From NCBI RefSeq assembly GCF_000987955.1, contig NZ_LAZU01000003.1, forward strand, positions 124,001 to 188,000: DNA of 64,000 nt, written 5' to 3'. Below, one piece after another: positions 1 to 8,400 of the stretch (positions are counted from its first letter, which is position 1; each line of letters starts with the position of its first letter). Source of the DNA: Paenibacillus sp. DMB20 (GTDB lineage Bacteria; Bacillota; Bacilli; Paenibacillales; Paenibacillaceae). The position numbers and the translations under genes were made by a program. The notes below the pieces were generated by a model. The model did no database searches. It was not told the DNA's origin and was given only the letters and a program-made list of their open reading frames with translations.

Positions 1-1
1 G

Positions 2-184
2 TATTCCATTGGTTTAATCGATGAAGGCGAGACGCAGGCATGGTGTGATGGCGTCTTGTGGCACGTTGAGACAGGACGAATGATCAGCTTTCCGCCGCTC
101 ATGCTCCACGCTTGTCAGCCTGCGGAAGATGCAAAATGGAAATACAAAATGTTGTTCATTAAGCCGGAATGGTTCGCTCATTGA
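2..184 (+). pseudogene. AraC-family regulator, N-terminal cupin fragment (5' end outside window)
   Basis: An open frame enters from the left edge and ends at a TGA at 182-184. Its translation (YSIGLIDEGETQAWCDG, then ISFPPLMLHAC, then MLFIKPEWF) has the spacing of the AraC_binding cupin domain that precedes the DNA-binding domain in AraC-type regulators. No HTH follows. After the WF the similarity stops, and the next frame carries proline dehydrogenase sequence. The simplest reading is a deletion that joined the sensor domain of one gene to the middle of another. The family call rests on pattern recognition only. Confidence 0.5.
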
Positions 185-967
185 TAAAGGGTACGCCATC
201 TCGCTTGAATATATCGGCGAAAACACGACGGATGTTCAAGCTTGCGAAGCGGCGGCATTGGAGCTGTCTCTGCTCATTCAGGCGTTGGCAGAACGTGGGA
301 TACCGGCTCGCGTTTCGTTCGATCTTTCCCACATCGGCTTATCGCTGGACGGCGAACTGGCATATAAGCAGCTGACAGCACTTGCTGCGCAAGCCCAACT
401 GGCCGGCATCGAGCTGTTTATCAGCATGGAAGAATCCGCTAAAACCGACGCGATACTTTCGAACTATGCAAGAGCGGCAGCCGTTTATTCGAACATCGGC
501 ATTACGCTGCAGGCACAATTGAACCGGACGGCTCAGGATTTGAACGGCTTACGGCCCGTCCCCGGCCGGATTCGCATCGTGAAAGGGGCGTACCAAGAGC
601 CGGAGCTTCTCGCGATGCCGCGTTCAGCTGCCCTAAGCGTGCGCTATGTTCAGCTTGTGGAGCAGGCCATCCGCATAGGCCATCGCGTGTCGATCGCCAC
701 CCATGATGAGTCTATCGTTGATGAGGTCATCAAACGGGGATGGATCCATGAGCCGGGCGTGAGTTCGAGCTGTTATACGGGATTCGACCTGATTTGAGCA
801 GCCAGTTGAAGAAGGCGGGTTATCCTGTTCGCATTTATTTAACGTATGGCCGTGAATGGTACTTGTATCTATGCCACCGGATCGCCGAATATCCGCCTAA
901 TCTATTTCAAGCGATCCTCGACATCACGGACGTCGGAAAGATAGATCCCGTGCTGGATTATGAATAA
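168..967 (+). pseudogene. Proline dehydrogenase, 5'-truncated and frameshifted remnant
   Basis: Proline dehydrogenase is an FAD enzyme that oxidises proline to pyrroline-5-carboxylate. The frame from about 168 gives YAISLEYIGEN, VSFDLSHIGLSLD, RIRIVKGAYQEP and VSIATHDE, which match the beta-barrel core of the family. That frame ends at 797. The C-terminal part continues in another frame (FELLYGIRPDLSSQLKKAGY, then PVRIYLTYGREWYLYL) to a TAA at 965-967, so an indel lies near 745-761. The first part of the barrel is missing and is replaced by the AraC-like fragment. Both lesions indicate a dead gene unless the shift is a sequencing error. The YGREWYLYL tail is the characteristic end of the domain. 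Confidence 0.72.
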
Positions 968-1020
968 GTCCGGGTCTAGCACCACTCGACTGCATCCTCT
1001 ACACGTCCATCCCCAATTTA

Positions 1021-1052
1021 AAAGCGGCAAGCCATTCCGGTTTGCCGCTTTT
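1021..1052. terminator. Bidirectional hairpin terminator
   Basis: AAAGCGGCAAGCC (1021-1033) pairs with GGTTTGCCGCTTT (1039-1051), 12 of 13 positions, with A/T tracts on both sides. It lies between the converging proline dehydrogenase remnant and the WYL regulator gene, which ends at 1061. Confidence 0.7.
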
Positions 1053-1060
1053 CCGTATAT

Positions 1061-1999
1061 TTATAATTTTTGATAGTGATTTAATAGATTCTCTACTCTA
1101 TCTTGGATCATTTTTTTCAAGGATTCAGGCTTCACGGATACCACATGATTGCCATATCTCATAAAATAGTCAGCTATAAACTCCTCTTCTCCAGGGTTAT
1201 AGAAGCCATTAATAACTGTTTTGCGACCATTTTCTATTTTCATCGATGGATAATGTTCTTTATAAAACAGATCCTTTGCTTGTTCTAAAACCTCTACTTC
1301 AAAGTCAATACTCTTCTCCGATTGATACATTTCTAATGAACGACTGACCAGTTCATCTATCGAGAAGTGAGATTTGATTTCCGCTTCTTCGATAAAGGTT
1401 ATTCTATCGCATCTGAAAACTCTATATTTATTCGAATTTAACTCGATTCCTGCAGCATACCATTGACCAAACTTAGCGGAAATTTTGAAAAATTGAACAT
1501 GGTAACTTTTTTTCTGATGATTTTTTACATATTGAATCTTACAGTTGTTCTCATTAAGAATGCTTTTTAGAATCTTATCTAAAAAACGACTCACATGATG
1601 ATGCTGATACATCTCAAATTGCAGGACTTGTTTCATTTTGTGAATCTGCTTTATTTGATTTTTAGAAAGACAGTTTTCAAATTTTTCATTTAGTTGATTA
1701 ACGCTTAAATGAAATGGGGTTGATTGATAAGATTCTAACGTCAACATGGCAAAGTACAGAGCATACACTTCATCCATCGTAAACGTAATGGGGGATAACA
1801 ATCTATTTTTTAAGATGCCATATCGTCCATGTCTGCCATGTTCCGAAAAAATAGGCATGCCTAATTGTTCCAATGAACTAATATCGCGCAATGCCGTACT
1901 TTTTGAAATCTTGTATTTATCCATGAGGTCATGCAAATTAAAGAACTCTCGACCGTTTAAATATCTTATCATGTCATTTAATCTTTCTGATTTCCTCAT
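1061..1999 (-). CDS. YafY-type HTH/WYL-domain transcriptional regulator
   Basis: The 312-residue protein starts at an ATG preceded by AAGGAG. The N-terminus (about 1-60) is a helix-turn-helix of the HTH_11/DeoR kind, with LMDKYKISKSTALRDISSLE as recognition region. The C-terminal two thirds resemble the WYL sensor domain, with WYAAGIEL near residue 180 in the place of the usual WYL strand. Such proteins are ligand-responsive DNA-binding regulators. It is transcribed divergently from a VOC/PhnB-like gene, a common pairing, so it probably controls that gene and itself through the 120-bp AT-rich region between them. The ligand is unknown. Confidence 0.8.
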   Translation of the reverse strand: MRKSERLNDMIRYLNGREFFNLHDLMDKYKISKSTALRDISSLEQLGMPIFSEHGRHGRYGILKNRLLSPITFTMDEVYALYFAMLTLESYQSTPFHLSVNQLNEKFENCLSKNQIKQIHKMKQVLQFEMYQHHHVSRFLDKILKSILNENNCKIQYVKNHQKKSYHVQFFKISAKFGQWYAAGIELNSNKYRVFRCDRITFIEEAEIKSHFSIDELVSRSLEMYQSEKSIDFEVEVLEQAKDLFYKEHYPSMKIENGRKTVINGFYNPGEEEFIADYFMRYGNHVVSVKPESLKKMIQDRVENLLNHYQKL

Positions 2000-2120
2000 A
2001 TAAATCTCCTTATAAAGGTGTCATGTTTTGCTACCTTTATATATTATGATGGGTTCATGGTCATATATCAAATGTATAAGTTATCTACCTAAAATCATGA
2101 TATAAAAGGAGATTGATACC
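2000..2120. promoter_or_regulatory. Divergent promoter region between WYL regulator and VOC gene
   Basis: This 121-bp AT-rich spacer holds AAGGAG ribosome binding sites for both flanking genes and TATA-rich stretches such as TTTATATATTATGATG (from 2036). No exact operator could be assigned, but a WYL regulator site is expected here. Confidence 0.4.
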
Positions 2121-2570
2121 ATGAGTACAACACTGGAAGTAGCTATTTTCTTATCCATGAACGGAAAAGCAAAAGAAGCCGTAGATTTTTACAAAAAGCA
2201 TTTTAACGCCGAGGAATCGTTGCTTGTTACCTACGAAGACATGGCAAAACGCGACAGCTCGTTGCAGCTTACCGATGAAAATAAAAATTATATTTCCCAC
2301 TCTGTCTTATCCATCGGCAAAACAAAAGTAATGCTGGCAGAAGATACAATGGATGTCAAAGAAAAATATGCGGTTGGCAACAACACCTCATTGTGCATTC
2401 AAAGTGCGGACTTAGAGGAAATTGAACATTTTTATAAGAGCTTGACTACAGATGATAGAGTGAGAATCATAGTTCCTTTATCTGCTAATGTGTTTAGCAA
2501 AGCATACGGTATTATTGAAGATCCGTTCGGCATTCAAATCCAATTCATGTTTGATGATAGATTGCAATAA
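2121..2570 (+). CDS. VOC-family (PhnB/YjdN-like) protein
   Basis: The 149-residue protein follows a strong AAAGGAG site. Features of the vicinal-oxygen-chelate fold are visible: an N-terminal AIFLSMNGKAKEAVDFYKKHF (the usual F/YxxxFG-type helix), a central SVLSIGKTKVMLAED strand pair, and a C-terminal AYGIIEDPFGIQIQFMF strand. PhnB-like members are often called 3-demethylubiquinone methyltransferase-like, but most have no proven reaction. The divergent WYL regulator probably controls it. The substrate is unknown. Confidence 0.75.
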   Translation: MSTTLEVAIFLSMNGKAKEAVDFYKKHFNAEESLLVTYEDMAKRDSSLQLTDENKNYISHSVLSIGKTKVMLAEDTMDVKEKYAVGNNTSLCIQSADLEEIEHFYKSLTTDDRVRIIVPLSANVFSKAYGIIEDPFGIQIQFMFDDRLQ

Positions 2571-2661
2571 AATTAGCATGTAGAAAGATGGGAAGATTTA
2601 CGGGATGGCCGGAATGAGATAGACTGGAGTCAATGATTTTTGGAAGGGAAGGAATCCTATT

Positions 2662-5319
2662 TTGGACCATTCATCCGCTATAGTCGGCGAAAGTGAGGAA
2701 AATAACGTACGGCGCCATTGGCTCGATTTTATGATTATCCCTTCAAAATTCGAAATTCCTTCCGCTCCCGAAGATTACGTCAAACGGCCACGCTTGGACA
2801 AGAAGCTGCAGGGGGGGCTCAAACGCCGGCTTACGCTCATCGAGGGGCCTCCCGGATCGGGGAAAACGACGTTGGTCAGCGGATGGAAGGAAGAGGCCTC
2901 GACGCTTATCGCATATATCACGCTCGAGGAGGCAGATAATCATCTGCTCAGGTTCTGGCTTCAGCTCATTGCGGCCATCGACCAGGCTGTCCCGGGTTTT
3001 GATGAAGGGTTGACCGGCCGATTTATCGAACATTTCATTCAGCAGCCGTCCCGGGCTTTAGCGGAGTTAAACTCGGCGTGTGCTCGTCTGTTCGTGCCTT
3101 TGGTGTTAGTAATAGACGGGTACCAAACCATTGAAATCGCAGAAATTCATCATATGCTGACCGATTGGGTTCGGAGCCTGCCCGAGCAGCTTCACCTCAT
3201 TCTGATTACCCATGCCGAGGTTCCTCTCAAGCTGCCCAAAAGCCTGGTTTACAAAATCGGTTGGCCGGAGTTGGCTTTTACGGTGGGAGAAACCAAAAAG
3301 TTTTGCCAAAAACACCAGAGACCGGTGATTTCCAGGGAGCAAGTCCTGCGGATTCAGGAGCAGACGGAGGGCTGGGCGCTCGGGCTTCGCATGCTGTGGA
3401 AGACTCAGAGCCTCGGCAAACATGAGGAAGAAACGGCTCTAACCATCCCGCACACCGGGGCATTAGACCGGCACGCCACGGTTTGCGGGCGCATGTTGGA
3501 GCAGTTGTTGTCCAGGTTAACGCCGGAGTCGATTTCTTTTCTTCTGCGTACGGCCGTGCCCGAACGTATCAACCAATCGCTAATCGGCGTGTTGACAGGA
3601 AGCTCGAAGCCGGAACAGATGCTGGCCGATCTGGAAAAAGAAAAGTTGTTTTTTCAACGATTTCGCGACGGCTCGGAGGTATGGTACAGATATCACCCGC
3701 TAATCGCCCAAAAGCTGCGCGACCTGTTGCAGGAACAGGATTTAAAGCTGTGGCGTTCCCTTCAGTGGACAACGGGAAGCTGGCTGGAGAATAACGGATT
3801 TCCCATGGAAGCCATGGAACACTATATGCGTGGAAGTCACTACGATGAAGCGGGACGGCTGCTTGAGGTTTTGTTCAATCCGTTTATTCTTCGGGAAGCC
3901 TGGACACTCCGTCGCTTCTTTGCCAAAATTCCCGAAGAAACGATTCAAAAGCGGCCCAAGCTATATTTGTCTTCTCTCTTTTTTGCGGCAAGCGAGCAGG
4001 ATCCGCAGCGGACGCTGGAGCAGCTGGATTCGGTCGAGTGGAAAATTGCAGCCGGCCAGGGGGCGCTGACCGAAGCGCAACGGGCCTACTCCATGCGGGT
4101 TATAAAGGTGATGCGCGCCTACGTATGCATTTTTAAACAGGATTTGCAGGGGCTCGCGTACCATTTGAATGATTATTTGGATCGGGGATTTACTCCCCAT
4201 GATGAAATCTTCTCTTATATCGATTACCACGAACGCCATTTTTCCCGATTAAGAAGTTTCCCGGGGATTTCGGGTCGCCTGATAGAGGCGGAGCGTTGTT
4301 TCGAGCCGATCATGCGGCGGTGGGAAAATATCCGCTCATACAATACGGCCTATTATGCGATCGGTTATGGAGAACTGCTGTATGAGCGCAACCGATTGAG
4401 AGAGTCGGAAGCAAATGCGTCTTTTGCACGTTCGATCGGAGAAGAGTTGGGAATTGCCGCTTTATTCGTTCCCGCCGCGATTTTGCAAAGCCGGATTGCT
4501 TACGCCAGAAATCGGCTGCAGCAAGCGCTAGAGCACCTGTTTAAAGTCCGGTCACGCCTTAATGACAAAACGGCGCGTGAATGGTCCCTTGTATTGGATG
4601 CTTGCGAAACGAAGCTTCACCTGCAGTCGCCCGAAGGAGAACCTGGAGCGGGGTTGCGTTTTCTGGAGGCTTATTCCGATGTCCCTGCGGAAGGGAGCGG
4701 TTGTAATGAGCTGCTGTATTCGCTGGTACGCGCGCGGGCGCTGATCTTCACGGCACAGGATATGGAGGCTCGGGCTTTGTTGAAATGCATCCAAAAAATC
4801 TCCGCCATGCGCGGTCTATGGATGGAACAGTTGGAGGCCTATGTACTTCTGGCTCTGCTGTACGACAAGCAGGGAAAAGAAAGCTTGGCCGCTAGAACCT
4901 TCGGTAAAGCGGTTCAGCTTTCGGCAAGAGACGGCCATCTCCGAACATATCTCGATGAAGGGGCTCCGCTTCGGAAAATAGCGGACCATTACCGTCAGTC
5001 GAGGAAAGCTTACAAAATGGAGGAACGACAGGTTTCGGTCCGGTACATCGACCAAATCCTTTTCGCTTTCGAAGCGCAGAACGCCGCGCCGAACGGGGAA
5101 AAGGCTTCCGGTCGCAATCCGCTAAGCGAGATGGAGCAGCAAGTATTGCTCGGCGTCTCGAAAAGATGGACCAGCAAGGAGATCGCCGTTTCGCTGGGCG
5201 TTAGCACCGGGACAGTGCATACGTACATTCAACGAATTTTCTCCAAGTTGGAAGTGAATAAACGCAAGGAGGCAGTACTAAAGGCATACCGGTCGGGATG
5301 GCTCGATGCGGAACAATAA
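2662..5319 (+). CDS. MalT-like (LAL) LuxR-family ATP-dependent transcriptional regulator
   Basis: The 885-residue protein starts at a TTG behind GAAGGGAAGG. Order of parts: a STAND-type NTPase with Walker A GPPGSGKTT at 62-70 and a Walker B-like VLVIDGYQ near 150; a long helical TPR-like middle (about 340-780); and a C-terminal LuxR HTH (about 820-880) with LSEMEQQVLLGVSKRWTSKE and VSTGTVHTYIQRIFSKL. The size and layout match MalT/LAL activators (about 900 residues), in which ATP and an inducer drive oligomerisation and binding. It sits 170 bp upstream of, and parallel to, the SLH/GLUG surface protein. That gene is the most likely target, although a terminator separates them. Confidence 0.88.
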   Translation: MDHSSAIVGESEENNVRRHWLDFMIIPSKFEIPSAPEDYVKRPRLDKKLQGGLKRRLTLIEGPPGSGKTTLVSGWKEEASTLIAYITLEEADNHLLRFWLQLIAAIDQAVPGFDEGLTGRFIEHFIQQPSRALAELNSACARLFVPLVLVIDGYQTIEIAEIHHMLTDWVRSLPEQLHLILITHAEVPLKLPKSLVYKIGWPELAFTVGETKKFCQKHQRPVISREQVLRIQEQTEGWALGLRMLWKTQSLGKHEEETALTIPHTGALDRHATVCGRMLEQLLSRLTPESISFLLRTAVPERINQSLIGVLTGSSKPEQMLADLEKEKLFFQRFRDGSEVWYRYHPLIAQKLRDLLQEQDLKLWRSLQWTTGSWLENNGFPMEAMEHYMRGSHYDEAGRLLEVLFNPFILREAWTLRRFFAKIPEETIQKRPKLYLSSLFFAASEQDPQRTLEQLDSVEWKIAAGQGALTEAQRAYSMRVIKVMRAYVCIFKQDLQGLAYHLNDYLDRGFTPHDEIFSYIDYHERHFSRLRSFPGISGRLIEAERCFEPIMRRWENIRSYNTAYYAIGYGELLYERNRLRESEANASFARSIGEELGIAALFVPAAILQSRIAYARNRLQQALEHLFKVRSRLNDKTAREWSLVLDACETKLHLQSPEGEPGAGLRFLEAYSDVPAEGSGCNELLYSLVRARALIFTAQDMEARALLKCIQKISAMRGLWMEQLEAYVLLALLYDKQGKESLAARTFGKAVQLSARDGHLRTYLDEGAPLRKIADHYRQSRKAYKMEERQVSVRYIDQILFAFEAQNAAPNGEKASGRNPLSEMEQQVLLGVSKRWTSKEIAVSLGVSTGTVHTYIQRIFSKLEVNKRKEAVLKAYRSGWLDAEQ

Positions 5320-5328
5320 GTGTTCTTG

Positions 5329-5410
5329 AAAAACTCCCAAATTATAGACAAACTCTGAAGCTGGAGCTTGAGCGACCAGAATGTTGTCTATATTTTTAGG
5401 GGGTTTTTTT
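5329..5410 (+). terminator. Two-part hairpin terminator after the LAL regulator
   Basis: TATAGACAA (5343-5351) pairs with TTGTCTATA (5384-5392). An outer arm AAAACTCCC (5330-5338) faces GGGGGTTTT (5399-5407), with a T run to 5410. It should insulate the surface-protein gene from read-through. Confidence 0.6.
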
Positions 5411-5488
5411 GCTATGCAAAATCATTAAACTTAACTGTGAACTTAGTAAAGGAGGGAGAGAGCATCGATTTTTAAAAGGATAGATAGT

Positions 5489-8400
5489 ATGAAGGGCCTA
5501 CTTACGAGGATGAGTTTGATGGTATTCGCCATGTCCCTTTTGTTTTGTCTTAACATGGGACAAGGCGGGACAGTGCTGGCCTTCTCCGATACGGAGAAGC
5601 ATTGGGCCCGGCAGGAAATTCAGAATTGGGTATCCAGCGGCCGGGTACAGGGGTATCCCGATCAAACGTTTCGTCCTGACCGGGTGCTTACGCGTGCAGA
5701 AGCGGCGGTGCTGATTAACCGGGCGCTGGGAATCCCGGACGGGCAAGGAGCGGAATCTGCGGCATATCCCGACATGGTCCAAGACCGGTGGGATTGGGAA
5801 CCCCTCACGGCAGCGGTTGCAGCCGGATACATACGCGGCTATGACGATGGCACGTTGGGGGCAGAGCGGGCGGTAAGCCGCCAGGAAATGGCCGTTATGC
5901 TGACGAGACTCGTGCGGTTGCACGGTCATGAGGCGGATGTTCCTTCCTTCGCGGACCCGCTGCCCGGCTGGAGCAGAGAAGCGATTAGAGACGCCGTGGG
6001 AGCGGGTTGGATGCAAGGTTATCCGGACGGCAGCTTCAAGGCCGAAAAAGCGCTTACCCGCGCGGAGGCCGTTGTGATTCTTAGCCGCTTCATGCAATCG
6101 GAGGGAACGATATACGGAGAGGTTCGTTATATTAAAAGCGGAACCTACGGCCCCGAGGCAGGCCGACGAACAATCCAAGGCAACGTGATCGCGGACGCTG
6201 ACGGAATAACCTTGCAGAACTTGACGATCACCGGCGATCTGACGCTGACGGAGCGGATCGGTGAAGGGGAGGCCTTACTTCGCGGCGTTGTGGTGAAGGG
6301 CGAGCTTTTCGTGCAGGAAGGCGGGGAAAGCTCCATCGTCCTTCAGGATACGGAAATCCGTGAACTGCGCATCGATAAAAAAGGGAATGCGGCCCGCGTT
6401 GCGGCAAAGGGGAGTACCTCCGTCGATGAGACTCATCTTCAAACTTCCGCTCTTTTGGAGGAGGAACGTTTAACGGGCCCCGGTTTCAAGCAGGTATGGA
6501 TGCCTAGCGATTTGAAAGCGGACAGCCTGGTCCGGCTTCGCGGACATTTCGATACGGTCACCGTTCGGTCTGCCGGTGGCCGGATGAAGCTCGAGCGAGG
6601 CAGCATCGGGCGGCTGGACATTTTGCCGGAATCAAGGGACACGTCCATTTTCCTTGAGACGGGGTCCCAGGTGGAGCAGGCCGGAATCGCAGGCCCTGCG
6701 GCTTTTGGCGGACAAGGAAAGATAAGCTACGCCGAAATCGGGACATCCGGCATCCAATTTGAACGCAATCCGGACCGGGTCAGCTGCCTGTCCGGAATCA
6801 ATCATTCATTATGCAGGTCCTATACAGAAAGCTCAGCCTCGCCCCCTGGTACTTCCGGCGGTCAAACTCCTGGAAGTGAGGAAAAGCCGGTAACAGTCAC
6901 TGCACTCGTATACGAGCCGAAACAGGTCGTGTTGACTGCTCCCGGTCATCTGGCTCAATTGAAGCTTGAGGCCAGGTGGAGCGATGGAAGGACAACAGAC
7001 GTGACACGGACTGCGGAATGGTCCACCGATAATCCGGCAATTGCCGTCGTTAACGGAACGGGCCTCGTTACGGAAGCGGGTGAAGGACATACGGTCGTCC
7101 AAGCTATATATAAAGGCCATACGGTCCGAATTCCGGTGGAAGTGGCCTACCGGACGACACCGCCATCACCGACCGTCACGGAACTGGTCTACGAGCCGAA
7201 GTCTGTTTGGTTAAGCTCGCCGGGCGAGCAGGCGCAGCTTCAGCTGTCGGCCAGATGGAGCGATGGGACGCTTGAGGATATCGTTAACGAAGCGCAATGG
7301 CGCTCGCTGGATCCGAAAGTAGCCACCGTTAACGACAGCGGATTGATCAAGGCTGCCGGAGAAGGAGCCACGCAGATTGAGGCGGTTTACAAAGGTGTAA
7401 CCGCAATAATCCCCGTAAATGTGACGTTCTCTAACGTCATCGTGGATGCGTTCTCGGTAACGGCTTCGATTAGCCATGCATCTCCGGTCGTCGGGTCATC
7501 CAATAATCTCGTGCTGACCGTGAAGCGATCGGACGGAAGCGTTGACACAAGCTTTAACGGCACGAAGAAGGTAGCCTTGAACATAAGCGGGCCTGCGCGC
7601 GGATCCATATATGGTTACGGTTACTTGAACAAGGAGCAGATGATGAATCCTGCCCACGAATCCGAAATTGCATTCGTGGATGGAGTCTCGACCTCCGATC
7701 TCGTACTGTTCAAATCTGATCCGCACTCGATTTCTTTCACGGTAGAGGATGTGAAAGTTCCGGAGGCGAGACTAACCATAACACCGGCCCCGCAGGAGGC
7801 TGTTCGAGTCATTGTAAGCCAGATGGAAAAGAAGGGAACGGCCCGATCTGGCAAATTGTTTTTAAATCTTGTCGTCGATCTCTTGGATCCGTATGATAAC
7901 AAGGCTGCGGGCATGAACAAAAAAGTGAAAGTATCCGTAAAAAAATCCGGTACGGGCAGTCCTGATTTGGTAGGAACAGATGAGGTGTCCTCCGTCAATG
8001 GTCAAGCGATCTTCCACGATTTATATGGCTGGGGAACCGGGACATTAATTCTGAACATCACGGCGGAAGGCTTGCCTGACTTTGAGGCGTATCCCATTAC
8101 GATTCAGGCCCCGTTCAAAGGAAGCGGCAACGCTGCCGACCCTTACCGGGTCGATTCGGCAGACTTGCTGGATGAGGTCCGTTATTACCCGGAAGCTTCA
8201 TTTCAGCAGACGAAGGATATCGATTTATCATCCTACTCCGCAGGGGAAGGATGGGCCCCGATTGGGGAAGGGCGCTTGGACGATGGATCGCTAACCTATC
8301 ATTCGTTTAAAGGAACGTACGACGGCGGCGGTTATGCTATCCGTCACTTAACGATCAAGAATCAGCGCGGCTGGCTCGGATTATTCGGCCATACCCAAAA

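Noticed and set aside
5498..6178. 226-codon antisense frame within the SLH gene
   Set aside because: Shadow of a GC-biased coding strand; no start signal and the SLH domains are unambiguous.
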